Assembly: GCF_014196055.1 (NCBI RefSeq)
Contig: NZ_JACICY010000001.1
Span: 248,001 to 312,000, forward strand
Source: Novosphingobium hassiacum
GTDB lineage: Bacteria > Pseudomonadota > Alphaproteobacteria > Sphingomonadales > Sphingomonadaceae
Length of the DNA stretch: 64,000 nt
Direction of reading: 5' to 3'
Shown here: positions 42,278 to 53,062 of the stretch, in pieces
Layout: each line of letters begins with the position of its first letter
Position numbering within the stretch: position 1 is the first letter of the stretch
The notes under the pieces: model-generated
The model's input: only the letters and a program-made list of their open reading frames with translations
Databases searched by the model: none
What the model was told of the DNA's origin: nothing
Program-made: the position numbers and the translations under genes

Positions 42278-42313
42278 GCATGAAAAACCCCGCTTCGGCG
42301 GGGTTTTTCATGC
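42278..42313. terminator. Bidirectional terminator after tRNA-Val
   Basis: Perfect 16-bp palindrome around a TTCG loop, core ACCCCGC-TTCG-GCGGGGT with A and T runs inside the arms. It can stop transcripts from the tRNA gene and from the convergent membrane-protein gene at 42327. Confidence 0.9.
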
Positions 42314-42326
42314 GCCTGCTACAACC

Positions 42327-43517
42327 TCACACCTCTGTTGCAGGCTCTGCAAGTGCCGCGCGCCGAGCCAGCAGGATAAATAACGCCGTGGTCACGAACA
42401 CGGCCAGCGGCACGCCCGTTGCAATCGCCAAGGGCCTTGCGAATGCCGGCATGGCAAAAGCGATAGCTGCAGCAGTTCGCTCCCAAGGCAAAGGGTCGCG
42501 TGCGTGCAGCAGGATCAGCGGGAAGGCCAAAAGGACAAAGTCGTAATCGAGCAGAAACGGGGTCGCTAGCAGGGCTCCCACCAATGTCGCTGCTCCGACC
42601 TCGAGTGTCAGCCCGCGCCGCCATGCCAGCACGACCAGTGTCGCAGCGGTTCCCGCCGCCAGCACCGTCTGCATTCCGAATGCAAGCCGTGCTCCCCCTC
42701 CCCACAGCCGCACCATCGCGAACAAACTTTGCATCTTGGCAAAGCCAATTGCGCCATCAGCCATCGCATCCTGCGCCAACCTGGTGATCGAGAGCCAATC
42801 GAACCATACCTGCGTCCCGAAAATCAACGTAGACACGCCGGCCAGCACAACCGCCGTGAGCCCGGCCCAGCCGATCACGCGCCATTCGCGTCCGGCCAGC
42901 AGCACCAGAGGGACCAGGACTCCGAACTGCGGCTTGAACGTCGCCAGGCCTAGTAGAACTCCCGCTGCAAAATGCTGCTTTTTGGCCGCGCACCAGACAC
43001 CAAGTCCGAGCAGTGCTGCGAGCAGAAACGAAGTCTGCCCATGGGTGATGGTGATTACCAGCGGCGGAAAGGCCGCGACCGCCAGCCAGTTGATCCGCCC
43101 CATCCACACCCGCACCGCCCCGATCAAGGCCGCACCAGTGAGGACGAGCCAGCTCGCCAATGCCGGAAAATAGCCGAACAACCCCAGCGGCCAGCACCAC
43201 AGCAGGAAGACCGGAGGATAGAAAAATGCGGTATATCCGGTCTGACCGATCCACACTGTGCCTTGTGCGGCGGCGTGTGCGGCAATGTTGTAAGGATTGC
43301 CACCGAATTGGATCATCTGCCCGGCAGCCCAGAAGCTGACGAAATCCGTGCCGAGCAGTCGCCCTTCGAGGTCAAACCCGTTTCGTGCACTGACCAACAG
43401 CCATGCAAGTGAGAGAAGGTTGGCAGCAGCCAGGATCAACAAGTAGCTGCGGACGCGCGCTCGGTTAAGCCACTCGCCCGATCTCAACCCGTCAATGACC
43501 GACCGCACCGCCCCCAT
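42327..43517 (-). CDS. GT87 / DUF2029-like polytopic membrane protein
   Basis: A 396-residue protein with about ten hydrophobic segments. The pattern TDFVSFWAAGQMIQFGGNPYN, FFYPPVFLLWCWPLGLF, HGQTSFLLAALLGLG and GLATFKPQFGVLVPLVLL matches the glycosyltransferase-87 / DUF2029 group of polyprenyl-phosphate-sugar-dependent transferases, where an early Asp is the putative catalytic residue. The substrate would be a lipid-linked sugar used outside the inner membrane. It is a single gene between tRNA-Val and the enoyl-CoA hydratase gene. The activity is inferred. Confidence 0.78.
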   Translation of the reverse strand: MGAVRSVIDGLRSGEWLNRARVRSYLLILAAANLLSLAWLLVSARNGFDLEGRLLGTDFVSFWAAGQMIQFGGNPYNIAAHAAAQGTVWIGQTGYTAFFYPPVFLLWCWPLGLFGYFPALASWLVLTGAALIGAVRVWMGRINWLAVAAFPPLVITITHGQTSFLLAALLGLGVWCAAKKQHFAAGVLLGLATFKPQFGVLVPLVLLAGREWRVIGWAGLTAVVLAGVSTLIFGTQVWFDWLSITRLAQDAMADGAIGFAKMQSLFAMVRLWGGGARLAFGMQTVLAAGTAATLVVLAWRRGLTLEVGAATLVGALLATPFLLDYDFVLLAFPLILLHARDPLPWERTAAAIAFAMPAFARPLAIATGVPLAVFVTTALFILLARRAALAEPATEV

Positions 43518-43580
43518 TCTTGCTTGTCTGGAGGATCACTGCCGACCTGTCCAGAGGTCGGCAGCCCGCTTGCGTCCGGT

Positions 43581-44345
43581 TTACTTGCCCTGCCAGTTCG
43601 GCTTGCGCTTTTCGGCAAAGGCCGACGCACCCTCGCGTGCATCGCTCGAGGTGAACACCGGTGTGATGTAGGCCTGCTGCTTGTCCCACATCTCGGCCTC
43701 GGTCCATTCGTGGGAATCGCGGATGATCCCCTTCGACGCGATCAGTCCCAACGGGCCATTTTCGGCAATCCGCGCGGCAAGCGCTTTTGCTCCATCGATC
43801 GAAGGGCCTTCGGTGATCTGGTTGATGAAGCCGAGTTCGTAAGCGCGCTGGGCCGTGATGAAATCGCCGGTCAACGCCAGTTCCATCGCGATCCGCGGCG
43901 GGATCTGGCGCGGAAGCTTGATCAGACCACCGGCGGCAGCGGCAAGACCTCGCTTGGCTTCGGGAATGCCGAACTTCGATCCCGCGCTGGCAACGATCAG
44001 ATCACAAGACAAGGCCAGTTCCATCCCTCCCGCCAGAGCGTACCCATCGACTGCTGCGATGATGGGTTTTTTTGGCGTCCACTGCGACAGGCCGCCAAAG
44101 CCTCGTCCAGGTACCGATGGCGATTCGCCGCGCAAGAAGCCTTTGAGATCCATGCCCGAACAGAACGTGCCACCCGCGCCGGTCAGCACCGCGCAACGCA
44201 GGTCGGCGTCTGCATCCAGTCGGTCCATGGCGGCCGATATTCCCTCGGCCGCAGCCTTGTTCATCGCGTTCTTGGCATCGGGCCGATTAATAGTGACGAT
44301 CAACACGTTGCCATCGACTTCGGTAAGGACTTCAGCCTCGCTCAT
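43581..44345 (-). CDS. Enoyl-CoA hydratase / crotonase-family protein
   Basis: A 254-residue crotonase. The oxyanion-hole segments are FCSGMDLKGF and AGGMELALSCDLIVA. IPEAKRGLAAAAGGLIKLPR and FITAQRAYELGFINQI follow in family order. It hydrates enoyl-CoA in fatty-acid or amino-acid breakdown; the exact reaction cannot be read off. ATG 44345 is chosen because GGGAG lies eight bases before it, while a frame from 44360 is less likely. It is divergent from icd with about 175 bases between. The C-terminal AFAEKRKPNWQGK is typical of the group. Confidence 0.88.
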   Translation of the reverse strand: MSEAEVLTEVDGNVLIVTINRPDAKNAMNKAAAEGISAAMDRLDADADLRCAVLTGAGGTFCSGMDLKGFLRGESPSVPGRGFGGLSQWTPKKPIIAAVDGYALAGGMELALSCDLIVASAGSKFGIPEAKRGLAAAAGGLIKLPRQIPPRIAMELALTGDFITAQRAYELGFINQITEGPSIDGAKALAARIAENGPLGLIASKGIIRDSHEWTEAEMWDKQQAYITPVFTSSDAREGASAFAEKRKPNWQGK

Positions 44346-44520
44346 TTCAAGCACTCCCAAAAAGCTTAATCGGTCGCTTAACTACTGCTCGAAAGAGGTT
44401 TCCCTGTCCAGTGGTCGACGTTCAAAAATCGAGCGCAGCAGTGGGCTGCCTTGCGCCGACGCACGCCTCTGCTAAGGGAAAACGCAATTTCTCTCCCCAG
44501 CTCCGAAAGACAGGACAGAC

Positions 44521-45744
44521 ATGGCGAAGATCAAGGTGAAAAACCCGGTCGTCGAGATCGACGGCGACGAAATGACCCGGATCATCTGGGAATGGATCCG
44601 CGAACGCCTGATCCTTCCCTACCTCGATATCGACCTGAAGTATTACGACCTGTCGGTTGAAAAGCGCGACGAGACCAACGACCAGATAACCGTCGATTCT
44701 GCCAATGCAATCAAGCAGTACGGTGTCGGCGTGAAGTGCGCCACGATCACGCCTGACGAGCAGCGCGTCGAGGAATTTAACCTCAAGTCGATGTGGAAGT
44801 CGCCCAACGGCACGATCCGCAATATTCTTGGCGGCGTCGTCTTCCGCGAACCGATCGTGATCCAGAACGTGCCCCGCCTGGTTCCGGGCTGGACCGACCC
44901 GATCGTCGTCGGCCGTCATGCATTCGGCGACCAGTACCGCGCAACCGATTTCCTTGTCCCCGGCCCCGGCAAGCTGCGCCTCGTCTGGGAAGGCGACAAC
45001 GGCGAAGTGATCGATCGCGAAGTGTTCAAGTACCCGTCGGCAGGCGTCGCCATGGCGATGTACAACCTCGACGATTCGATCCGCGACTTCGCGCGCGCCA
45101 GCCTCAACTACGGCCTCAACCTTGGCTGGCCGGTGTACCTGTCGACCAAGAACACCATCCTCAAGGCCTATGACGGCCGCTTCAAGGACCTGTTCCAGGA
45201 AGTGTTCGACAACGAAGGCTTCAAGGAAAAGTTCGCCGCTGCGGGCATCGTCTACGAACATCGCCTGATCGACGACATGGTCGCCTCGGCGCTCAAGTGG
45301 TCGGGCAAGTTCGTGTGGGCTTGCAAGAACTACGACGGCGACGTCCAGTCGGACACCGTCGCACAGGGCTTCGGCTCGCTCGGCCTGATGACCTCGGTGC
45401 TGATGACGCCCGACGGCAAGACGGTCGAAGCAGAGGCTGCGCACGGCACGGTCACGCGTCACTATCGCCAGCACCAGCAGGGCAAGCAGACCTCGACCAA
45501 CCCGATCGCCTCGATCTTCGCCTGGACCCGCGGCCTGATCTATCGCGGCAAGTTCGACGAGACGCCCGATGTGGTGAAGTTCGCCGAAACGCTGGAGCGC
45601 GTCTGCATCGAAACGGTCGAGACTGGCAAGATGACCAAGGACCTCGCGCTGCTCATCGGCCCCAACCAGGCATGGATGACGACCGAGCAGTTCTTCGAAG
45701 CCATCGTCGAGAACCTCGAAACCGAAATGAAGAACTGGGCCTAA
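44521..45744 (+). CDS. icd: NADP-dependent isocitrate dehydrogenase (eukaryote-like subfamily)
   Basis: TCA-cycle enzyme converting isocitrate to 2-oxoglutarate with NADPH production. The 407-residue protein opens [18 protein letters not shown] and has [54 protein letters not shown] and [16 protein letters not shown]. This is the subfamily shared with eukaryotic IDH1/2 and common in alphaproteobacteria, unlike the E. coli type. AGGACAGAC precedes ATG 44521. A terminator follows, so icd appears monocistronic. Confidence 0.97.
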   Translation: MAKIKVKNPVVEIDGDEMTRIIWEWIRERLILPYLDIDLKYYDLSVEKRDETNDQITVDSANAIKQYGVGVKCATITPDEQRVEEFNLKSMWKSPNGTIRNILGGVVFREPIVIQNVPRLVPGWTDPIVVGRHAFGDQYRATDFLVPGPGKLRLVWEGDNGEVIDREVFKYPSAGVAMAMYNLDDSIRDFARASLNYGLNLGWPVYLSTKNTILKAYDGRFKDLFQEVFDNEGFKEKFAAAGIVYEHRLIDDMVASALKWSGKFVWACKNYDGDVQSDTVAQGFGSLGLMTSVLMTPDGKTVEAEAAHGTVTRHYRQHQQGKQTSTNPIASIFAWTRGLIYRGKFDETPDVVKFAETLERVCIETVETGKMTKDLALLIGPNQAWMTTEQFFEAIVENLETEMKNWA

Positions 45745-45770
45745 CACGCTACCTTCCTGTGAAAATCGCG

Positions 45771-45798
45771 AAAGGCCCGGGTCACTCCGGGCCTTTTT
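45771..45798 (+). terminator. Intrinsic terminator of icd
   Basis: GGCCCGG (45774-45780) pairs with CCGGGCC (45787-45793) followed by TTTTT and preceded by AAA. The remaining bases to 45970 show no gene and should contain the antiporter promoter. Confidence 0.85.
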
Positions 45799-45970
45799 CG
45801 TGTTGGGTGTGGAAATAGCGGGGACAGACAGGGGTTTCGCGGCGGTCAGGCCAATCACGGCGGGTGAAGCGGTGTGGCGCGGCGCGCGCAGGGGTGGACG
45901 ATTGTGCAGGAGCGAGTGCAATCGCGCCTTTCATCGTGACACCCCGCATGGCCTCCCCTAACCTGTCGCA

Positions 45971-47752
45971 ATGGCAGGCAATCTCGAACCGACTACCGCA
46001 CTTTCCGACGTACTCGTTGTGCTCGGTGCAGCCGGCATCGTCATCCCCGCGTTTGCGCGGTTGCGCATCACGCCGATCATCGGCTTCATTCTCGTCGGGC
46101 TTGCGGTCGGCCCCTTCGGGCTAGGCTCGCTCGTCACGCAGTATCCCTGGCTTTATCATGTCACGATAACCGACCCGGCGGCGATTACGCCGTTTGCGGA
46201 ATTCGGCATCATCCTGCTGCTGTTCGAGATCGGGCTCGAGCTTTCGTTCAATCGCTTGTGGGACATGCGCCGTCTGGTCTTCGGGCTCGGCGCGATGGAA
46301 CTGGGCGTTTCGGCATTCCTGCTGTCGGGTGTCCTGATCGCGACGGGGCTACCCATAAGCGGAGCGTTCGGCCTGGGGATCGCGCTGGCGCTATCATCGA
46401 CCGCGCTTGTTCTGCCGATTTCGGGGACACAGGGTCCGGTAGGCCGGGCGGCGCTGGCGATGTTGCTGTTCGAGGACATCGCGCTGGTCCCGATCATCTT
46501 TCTCCTCGGCGCGATGGCACCGTTCGCCGCACAGGATACCGGCCCCAGTATCGGCGAGACCCTGCTTTACGGCGGCCTGGTCGTCGGCGCGCTGCTGGTT
46601 TTCGGCCGGATGCTATTGCCGCGCCTGTTCGCGCAGGCCGCGCAAACCAAGAGTCCCGAGCTGTTCCTTGCGGCGACGATGCTTGTCGTGATCGCGTCGG
46701 CGCTGGCGACATCGATGGTTGGCCTGTCCCCCATCATGGGCGCGCTGCTGGCAGGGCTACTGATTGCCGAGACCGAGTATCACACCGAAGTCGAGGCAAT
46801 CACCAAGCCGTTCAAAGGCCTCGCGCTCGGCGTGTTCCTGATCACCGTCGGGATGGGCATAGACCTGCGCGTCGTCTGGGCCGAGATCGTGCCGCTGACG
46901 GTTGCGGTTCTCGGCGTTGTGATCGTCAAGTCGCTCGTCACCGGATTTGCGCTGCGCGCCATGGGTAAGGCGCGTGCGACGGCACTCGAGACGGGCATTC
47001 TCATGGCCAGCCCGTCCGAAACGACGCTGATTGTGCTGACCGCAGCGGCAGAAGCAGCGCTGATCGACCGCGAGACGGCGCAATTCTGGCAGATCGTCAC
47101 CGCGATCGGGCTGACGATCACACCGCTGCTGGCGCTGCTCGGCAAGACCTGGGGCAAACGGGTTGCGAAAGACTCGGCTGATGCGGGACAAACGGTTCCG
47201 GTTGCCGAGCCCGAGGGGGAGCGCGTCGTCGTGATGGGCTTTGGCCGGGTCGGGCGCCTGATTGCAGAAATGCTCACCGTGCACGGCGAACCCTGGCTAG
47301 GCATCGACACCGATCCTGCGATCGTAAGGACTGCGCGCGAAGACGGCCTGCCCGTTCTGTTCGGAAACGTCGACAGCGAGGCAGCGATACAGCGGCTTGG
47401 CCTCGACAATGCAAAAGCGATGATCCTGACGATGGACGAACCTGTGTTGATCCTGCGCATGGTCAAGCGCCTTCGGCTGCTTCATCCGGTTCTGCCGATC
47501 ATCGTCCGCGCACGCGACGCCAGCCATGCCGCCGCGCTGTACAAGGCCGGGGCCAGCCACGCCGTCCCTGAAACGCTTGAAAGTTCGCTGCAACTGTCGG
47601 AAGCGGTACTGGTGGATCTCGGCTTCCCGATGGGGCCGGTAATCGCCTCGATCCACGAAAAGCGCGATGAATTCCGCCAGAAGATCAAGGAAGAAGGCGA
47701 GCTGAACTCACTACCCAAATTGAAATCCGCCTCGCTGCGCGAAAGAGCCTAA
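45971..47752 (+). CDS. CPA2-family cation:proton antiporter with TrkA-N domain (KefB-like)
   Basis: A 593-residue inner-membrane protein. The first 390 residues have about 12 helices with [34 protein letters not shown] and [17 protein letters not shown], typical of monovalent cation:proton antiporter-2 proteins. The region at about 415-540 is a cytosolic TrkA-N (RCK) domain with [17 protein letters not shown] and a final Asp that would bind NAD(H). The expected role is K+/H+ efflux under stress; KefB-like proteins are gated by glutathione adducts, but that is not shown here. The stop overlaps the convergent glutaminase stop by four bases. Confidence 0.88.
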   Translation: MAGNLEPTTALSDVLVVLGAAGIVIPAFARLRITPIIGFILVGLAVGPFGLGSLVTQYPWLYHVTITDPAAITPFAEFGIILLLFEIGLELSFNRLWDMRRLVFGLGAMELGVSAFLLSGVLIATGLPISGAFGLGIALALSSTALVLPISGTQGPVGRAALAMLLFEDIALVPIIFLLGAMAPFAAQDTGPSIGETLLYGGLVVGALLVFGRMLLPRLFAQAAQTKSPELFLAATMLVVIASALATSMVGLSPIMGALLAGLLIAETEYHTEVEAITKPFKGLALGVFLITVGMGIDLRVVWAEIVPLTVAVLGVVIVKSLVTGFALRAMGKARATALETGILMASPSETTLIVLTAAAEAALIDRETAQFWQIVTAIGLTITPLLALLGKTWGKRVAKDSADAGQTVPVAEPEGERVVVMGFGRVGRLIAEMLTVHGEPWLGIDTDPAIVRTAREDGLPVLFGNVDSEAAIQRLGLDNAKAMILTMDEPVLILRMVKRLRLLHPVLPIIVRARDASHAAALYKAGASHAVPETLESSLQLSEAVLVDLGFPMGPVIASIHEKRDEFRQKIKEEGELNSLPKLKSASLRERA

Positions 47753-48699
47753 AGCGAACGGGGCTCAAACACGCTCCACCCAGTGCGCTGGACGAGCCGC
47801 TCCAGCGCGAGCGTGCCAAGCTGCGAGTTGCCGCTGGCGTTGAGCCCGGGCGACCACACCGCGATGCTCGCCACGCCGGGCACGACCGACAGGATCCCGC
47901 CGCCTACGCCCGACTTGCCCGGCAAGCCGACGCGGAAGGCGAAATCGCCCGAATTGTCATAGTGCCCGCAAGACATCATCAGTGCGTTGATGCGCCGCGC
48001 GCGGCTCGCGGTGACGACCGAATGGCCGTCCACGCGCCCGCCATCCATCAGATAGCGCCCTGCCATTGCCAGCTCGCGGCAACTCATCGCCAGCGCGCAG
48101 AAGTGGAAGTAGACGCCGAGCACGCGTTCGACCGGAGCGCGAATGTTGCCGAAGGCGCGCATGTAGTTGGCGAGCGCCATGTTGCGGAACCCGGTGTCCT
48201 GTTCGGCATGGGCTACCGCATCGTCGATCGTGATCGAACCGGCGTCGTCGCCCGCGAGCATGCGCACGAAGCGGAGCATCTGACCGATCGCCTCGCGCGG
48301 TTCGTATCGGCCCAGCAGTACATCGCACAGCACGATGGCGCCGGCATTGATGAAAGGATTTCGTGGGATGCCCTGCTCGGTTTCAAGCTGCACGATCGAA
48401 TTGAACGCGCTGCCCGATGGTTCGCGCCCGACGCGCAGCCACAGCTGATCGCCCACCGCGCCGAGCGACTGGGTGAGCGCGAACACTTTTGAAATCGACT
48501 GGATCGAAAACGCTTCGTCCGCATTCCCTGCGACGTGCACTGCGCCATCGGCCATGACCACAGCGATACCGAACTTGTCGGGCGATACCTCGGCCAGCGG
48601 CGGAATATAGGACGCAACCGTTCCCCGCTCGGAAACGTCGCGCATTTCGGCGGCGATCTCGGTCACGATATCGGCGATGGTTACCATGTGGTCGACCAT
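47749..48699 (-). CDS. glsA: Glutaminase
   Basis: Hydrolyses glutamine to glutamate and ammonia, using a beta-lactamase-like serine fold. The Ser-x-x-Lys catalytic pair lies in [37 protein letters not shown] and [11 protein letters not shown] are family signatures. ATG 48699 gives 316 residues; ATG 48687 is nearly as good, and frames extending to 48804 run into alaS. It begins 13 bases after the alaS stop on the same strand and is probably co-transcribed with it. Confidence 0.92.
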   Translation of the reverse strand: MVDHMVTIADIVTEIAAEMRDVSERGTVASYIPPLAEVSPDKFGIAVVMADGAVHVAGNADEAFSIQSISKVFALTQSLGAVGDQLWLRVGREPSGSAFNSIVQLETEQGIPRNPFINAGAIVLCDVLLGRYEPREAIGQMLRFVRMLAGDDAGSITIDDAVAHAEQDTGFRNMALANYMRAFGNIRAPVERVLGVYFHFCALAMSCRELAMAGRYLMDGGRVDGHSVVTASRARRINALMMSCGHYDNSGDFAFRVGLPGKSGVGGGILSVVPGVASIAVWSPGLNASGNSQLGTLALERLVQRTGWSVFEPRSL

Positions 48700-48712
48700 C
48701 GCACGAACGATG

Positions 48713-51358
48713 TCACTGCGCCAACACGCCCTTCGCCGCAGCGACCGCGTCGGCGGCTTTGCTGCCGTCCGGACCACCGCCCTGCGCCATGTCCGGCCGT
48801 CCACCGCCGCCCTTGCCGCCGAGCGCCTCGACGCCCGCGCGCACCAGATCGACCGCGCTGACCTTGCCCGCCAGATCCTCGGTGACCGCAGCGGCGATGC
48901 TCGCTTTGCCCTCGTTGACCGCGACGATCACCGCCACGCCTGACCCCAACCGCTGCTTCGCCTGATCGAGCAGTCCGCGCAGGTCCTTCGGGTCAAGGCC
49001 TTCGAGCACCTGGCCCGAGAACTTCACGCCGCCAACTTCCTCGTCCGCGCTTTCCGCCTTGGCCGATCCGCCGCCGAGCGCGAGCGCCTTCTTCGCTTCG
49101 GCGAGTTCGCGTTCGAGCTTCTTGCGCTCGTCCATCAGCGCCGCCACGCGTGCTTCGACGTCTTCGGGCGTGGTACGCAGCAGGCTCGCGGTGTTCTTCA
49201 GCGCCTCTTCGCGTGCGACGAACCACTGGCGCGCGCCCTCACCGGTCAGTGCCTCGATGCGCCGGACGCCGGACGATACCGCGCCCTCCGCGACGATGCG
49301 AAACACGCCGATATCACCAAGTGCACGCACGTGCGTGCCGCCGCACAGCTCGACCGAAAAATGCTTGTCGGTCGCGCGGCCCATGCTCAGCACGCGCACC
49401 TCATCGCCGTACTTTTCACCGAACAGCGCCATCGCGCCGGCTTCGATCGCATCGTCGGGCGACATCAGCCGGGTCGAGACGGCCTCGTTGGCGCGAATCT
49501 CGGCGTTCACTTCTGCTTCGATCGCCGCAATATCTTCCGGCGTGAGCGCTGTTGGGTGCGAATAGTCGAAGCGCAGGCGATCGGCTGCGACGAGCGAGCC
49601 CTTTTGCGTCACGTGGCCGCCCAGCCGGTTGCGCAACGCCGCGTGCAGCAGGTGCGTGGCCGAATGGTTCGCGCGGATGGCGTCGCGGCGCTCGACGTCG
49701 ATGTCGAGCTTGACCACGTCGCCGACCTTGAGAGAGCCAGCGTCCACCTTGGCATTGTGTGCGTGAAGGCGGCCGAGCGGTTTGGACGTGTCGGATACGG
49801 CCAGCGCAAGGCCGTCCACCCCGGTGATCGTGCCCGCATCGCCGGTCTGCCCGCCGCTTTCGCCATAGAAAGGCGTCTGGTTGACGATGACCGTGACGGT
49901 CTCGCCCACACCGACGCTGCCCACTTCCTTGCCGTCCTTGACCAGCGCAACGACTTGCGCCTCGCCCGTGGATGCGGTGTAGCCCGTGAATTCCGTCGCG
50001 CCGACACGCTCGGCGATGTCGAACCATACTTCGCCGTCAGCCGCTTGGCCCGAGCCCTTCCACGCAGCGCGGGCCGCAGCCTTCTGCTGCGCCATTGCAG
50101 CGTCAAAGCCTTCCCGATCCACGCTGATTCCGCGCGCACGCAGGGCGTCCTCGGTCAGGTCATAAGGGAAGCCGAACGTATCGTAGAGCCGGAATGCGGT
50201 TTCGCCGGGAAGCTTGTCGCCCTCGCCCAGCGCGCCCGTCGTCTCGTCGAGGAGCTTGAGGCCGTTGGACAAGGTGCGGCGGAACTGTACTTCCTCGCGC
50301 AGCAATGTTTCCTCGATCATCGGCTGCGCGCGGCCAAGCTCGGGATAAGCTGCGCCCATTTCGGCAACCAGAGCGGGCACCAGGCGATGCATCAGCGGAT
50401 CGCGCGCGCCGAGCAGATGTGCGTGACGCATTGCGCGGCGCATGATCCGGCGCAGCACATAGCCGCGCCCCTCGTTCGAAGGCAGAACGCCATCGGCCAG
50501 CAGGAAGCTTGTCGAACGCAAGTGATCGGCGATGACGCGGTGGCTGGCGCGCTGCTCGCCTTCGGCCTTGACCGAGGTCAGGCTTTCGGACGCCGCGATC
50601 AATGCCTTGAACGTGTCTGTATCGTAGTTGTCATGCTCGCCCTGCAGCACCGCCGCGATGCGTTCGAGACCCATGCCAGTGTCGATGCTGGGCTTTGGCA
50701 GGTTGCCGGTGATCTCGCCCGCAGTCTGTTCGAACTGCATGAACACGAGGTTCCATATCTCGATGAAGCGGTCGCCGTCCTCATCGGGCGATCCCGGAGG
50801 GCCGCCCCAGATGTGATCGCCGTGATCGAAGAAGATTTCCGAGCACGGTCCGCATGGGCCGTCGTCGCCCATCGCCCAGAAGTTGTCTTTGGTGGTGATG
50901 CGAATGATGCGGTCTTCTGGAAGGCCTGCGATCTTCTTCCACAGCTCGAACGCCTCGTCATCGGTGTGATAGACGGTGGCGAGCAGCTTGTCCTTGGGCA
51001 GGCCCCATTCGCGGGTCAGCAGGGTCCAGGCGTGGGTGATCGCCTGCTCCTTGAAGTAATCACCGAACGAGAAGTTGCCGAGCATCTCGAAGAACGTGTG
51101 ATGCCGCGCGGTGTAGCCCACATTGTCGAGATCGTTGTGCTTGCCGCCCGCGCGAACGCATTTCTGCGACGAGGTTGCGCGCGGAGTTGCCCGGGTCTCA
51201 AGGCCGGTGAACACGTTCTTGAACGGAACCATCCCGGCGTTGACGAACATCAGCGTCGGATCGTTGTACGGGACGAGCGGCGCGGATTGCACCACATCGT
51301 GCCCGGCAGAACCGAAGTAGTCGAGGAAGGACCGGCGGATTTCGTTCGTGGAAGTCAT
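48713..51358 (-). CDS. alaS: Alanyl-tRNA synthetase
   Basis: Class II synthetase that charges tRNA-Ala, 881 residues. Motifs run from the N-terminal catalytic core ([38 protein letters not shown]) through the editing domain ([13 protein letters not shown] with the zinc-binding His pair, and ELCGGTHV with Cys and His). The C-terminal coiled-coil and DHHA1 domain ends in [17 protein letters not shown]. All functional parts are present and the length is normal. A very long open frame on the opposite strand (49331-51628) is a mirror of this gene and is not coding. Confidence 0.98.
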   Translation of the reverse strand: MTSTNEIRRSFLDYFGSAGHDVVQSAPLVPYNDPTLMFVNAGMVPFKNVFTGLETRATPRATSSQKCVRAGGKHNDLDNVGYTARHHTFFEMLGNFSFGDYFKEQAITHAWTLLTREWGLPKDKLLATVYHTDDEAFELWKKIAGLPEDRIIRITTKDNFWAMGDDGPCGPCSEIFFDHGDHIWGGPPGSPDEDGDRFIEIWNLVFMQFEQTAGEITGNLPKPSIDTGMGLERIAAVLQGEHDNYDTDTFKALIAASESLTSVKAEGEQRASHRVIADHLRSTSFLLADGVLPSNEGRGYVLRRIMRRAMRHAHLLGARDPLMHRLVPALVAEMGAAYPELGRAQPMIEETLLREEVQFRRTLSNGLKLLDETTGALGEGDKLPGETAFRLYDTFGFPYDLTEDALRARGISVDREGFDAAMAQQKAAARAAWKGSGQAADGEVWFDIAERVGATEFTGYTASTGEAQVVALVKDGKEVGSVGVGETVTVIVNQTPFYGESGGQTGDAGTITGVDGLALAVSDTSKPLGRLHAHNAKVDAGSLKVGDVVKLDIDVERRDAIRANHSATHLLHAALRNRLGGHVTQKGSLVAADRLRFDYSHPTALTPEDIAAIEAEVNAEIRANEAVSTRLMSPDDAIEAGAMALFGEKYGDEVRVLSMGRATDKHFSVELCGGTHVRALGDIGVFRIVAEGAVSSGVRRIEALTGEGARQWFVAREEALKNTASLLRTTPEDVEARVAALMDERKKLERELAEAKKALALGGGSAKAESADEEVGGVKFSGQVLEGLDPKDLRGLLDQAKQRLGSGVAVIVAVNEGKASIAAAVTEDLAGKVSAVDLVRAGVEALGGKGGGGRPDMAQGGGPDGSKAADAVAAAKGVLAQ

Positions 51359-51401
51359 AACCTGCCGATTAGGCGAGCGTTTGGCGCGCTACAAGCACGT
51401 T

Positions 51402-52232
51402 TCATCCATGACTGTGATCGGACGATGCAGTTACCAGCCACGCCGCCGCACCGAATGCGACGCGGGTGCCATCATAATGGGCTTCGACCAGTTCGAGCAG
51501 CCGCTTCTCGAATGCCGCGCGCTCGGCCTCGGGCAAGGTGCGCATGGCGAACGCCGAAGGTCCGATTCGGTGAAACAGCGCCATCGCCTCGCCGACGGGA
51601 TCATCGCCTTCACCCGCCACATAGGTGAAGTCTACGGGTGTGAACGTCACGTCCCGCCACCCCGCCATGCAGCGCTGCACGTGTTCGGGATCGGCGAAGG
51701 CGAAGGGGCCGGGCGCGAACGGCGACGAAGCTGCGGCTTCTGTTGGCGGCAGTAGCCCGGCGATGGCGGTTGCCCACTCGTTCTGTGCAGGCGCGCGGAA
51801 ACAAGTGAACACCATGCGCGCCCGCGCCGAGGCGACTGCAGCCAGATGCGCGAAAGCGGCCGGCGGATCGGCGAAGAACATCACCCCGTGTCGCGAAATG
51901 ATAAGATCCGGTGCGCCATCAGGGTCCGACCATTGCGATGCGTCCGCGAGGACGAACGACAGATTGGCAATGCCCGAGCCGCGTTGGTCTGCCGCCAAAA
52001 TCAGGTCCGGTGAGATGTCAGCACCGGTCACGCGCACCTGCGGCCGTGCACATGCGACGGCAATCGCGACCTCCCCTGCACCGCATCCGATATCCACGAT
52101 TCTTGTGGCAGATTCGGCTTCCACCGCCTTTAGCAGATGCGGGGTGAGGTCGCTGAAGCTCGTGTCGGTTCGTCGCCACTCGGTTGCCCAGTTGCGCCCG
52201 ACACTACCTTGCCAATCAAATGCGCTTGTCAT
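51402..52232 (-). CDS. Class I SAM-dependent methyltransferase, substrate unknown
   Basis: A 276-residue cytosolic protein with SAM motif I VDIGCGAGEVAIAVA (about 45-60), the acidic end of strand 2 in VTGADISPDL, and motif III region LIISRHGVMFFADPPAAF. The rest resembles the UbiE/COQ5-like group, but nothing identifies the substrate. It lies 43 bases upstream of alaS on the same strand and after a GST gene, and may share a transcript with alaS and glsA. The start at 52232 is the only good choice visible. Confidence 0.85.
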   Translation of the reverse strand: MTSAFDWQGSVGRNWATEWRRTDTSFSDLTPHLLKAVEAESATRIVDIGCGAGEVAIAVACARPQVRVTGADISPDLILAADQRGSGIANLSFVLADASQWSDPDGAPDLIISRHGVMFFADPPAAFAHLAAVASARARMVFTCFRAPAQNEWATAIAGLLPPTEAAASSPFAPGPFAFADPEHVQRCMAGWRDVTFTPVDFTYVAGEGDDPVGEAMALFHRIGPSAFAMRTLPEAERAAFEKRLLELVEAHYDGTRVAFGAAAWLVTASSDHSHG

Positions 52233-52288
52233 GCTTGCAAGGTTACGGGCGCCAAGCGGCTAAGACAAGCGATCCAGTACCTGTGGCA

Positions 52289-52915
52289 CTAGGTGGCGAA
52301 GTACGCTCCGCCCTTTTCGCGGGCGCGCTGCCAGGCTGGACGCGCGTGGATCGACGCGACAAATGCTGCGAGCTTTGGAAAGTTGGCGCCTTGGCCCTGC
52401 ATGAGGGCGACCTCGGCGGGGAAGCTCATCATTACGTCGGCCCCGGTCCAGTCGTCACCGACGAAATGGCCTGAGGGACGCAGGATCTGCTCCATGTAGC
52501 CGAAGGTTGCGGCGAGCTGTTCGGTGATGCGCGGGGTGAGCGGCGCGGCGGCGTCACCCAGGCGTGAGGTGTAGAGCTGGAGCAATATGGGCGTCATCGC
52601 CGACCCTTCGGCGAAGTGCGTCAGCTCAAGGTGGCGCAGCGCGTCGTCACTGCCGGCCTCAGGCAACCATGCGCCGTTGCCATAGCGATCACACAGAACC
52701 TGGACGATCGCGCCCGATTCCTCGATGACGCGGCCGTCGATTTCGAGGAGCGGGGACTTCCCCAACGGGTGGACCGCTTTCAGTTCGGGAGGAGCGAGAT
52801 TGGTTTCCGGATCACGCTGGTAGTGGCGGATCTCATAATCGACGCCGAGCTCCTCTAGCAGCCAGAGAATGCGCTGCGAGCGGCTGTTGTTGAGGTGGTG
52901 GACGATGATGGACAT
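52289..52915 (-). CDS. Glutathione S-transferase family protein
   Basis: A 208-residue cytosolic GST with N-terminal thioredoxin fold (HHLNNSRSQRILWLLEELGVDYE, with the Ser of the active site, then PLGKSPLLEIDGRVIEESGAIV) and helical C-terminal domain ending VASIHARPAWQRAREKG. It resembles the YibF/GstA-like beta class rather than the GST at 5942. No substrate can be assigned. It lies downstream of recA, separated by the recA terminator, and precedes the methyltransferase gene. Confidence 0.9.
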   Translation of the reverse strand: MSIIVHHLNNSRSQRILWLLEELGVDYEIRHYQRDPETNLAPPELKAVHPLGKSPLLEIDGRVIEESGAIVQVLCDRYGNGAWLPEAGSDDALRHLELTHFAEGSAMTPILLQLYTSRLGDAAAPLTPRITEQLAATFGYMEQILRPSGHFVGDDWTGADVMMSFPAEVALMQGQGANFPKLAAFVASIHARPAWQRAREKGGAYFAT

Positions 52916-52972
52916 GGGCGACTCCGATGGATTTAATCGGGAGGTTAACCTGCAAGCCCATGCCTGAACAGC

Positions 52973-53013
52973 AAAAAGCCCGCACGTTCCTGCCGGGGAA
53001 CGCGCGGGCTCTT
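52973..53013 (-). terminator. Intrinsic terminator of recA
   Basis: On the minus strand GCCCGCGCGTTCC pairs with GGAACGTGCGGGC (one wobble) around a CCGGCA loop, followed by TTTTT. It lies 50 bases after the recA stop. Confidence 0.85.
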
Positions 53014-53062
53014 TGATTGGCGGATGGCTGTTACTGGAGGGTGCAGCCTTCGCCTTGAAGGA

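Noticed and set aside
42327..43517. Integration of a mobile element at tRNA-Val
   Set aside because: No integrase, no repeated 3' end of the tRNA and normal composition on both sides; a strong terminator directly follows the tRNA.
49331..51628. Plus-strand open frame of 765 codons opposite alaS
   Set aside because: It mirrors the alaS coding region codon by codon and shows no family motif. Long antisense frames are expected in GC-rich genes. alaS on the minus strand is unmistakable.
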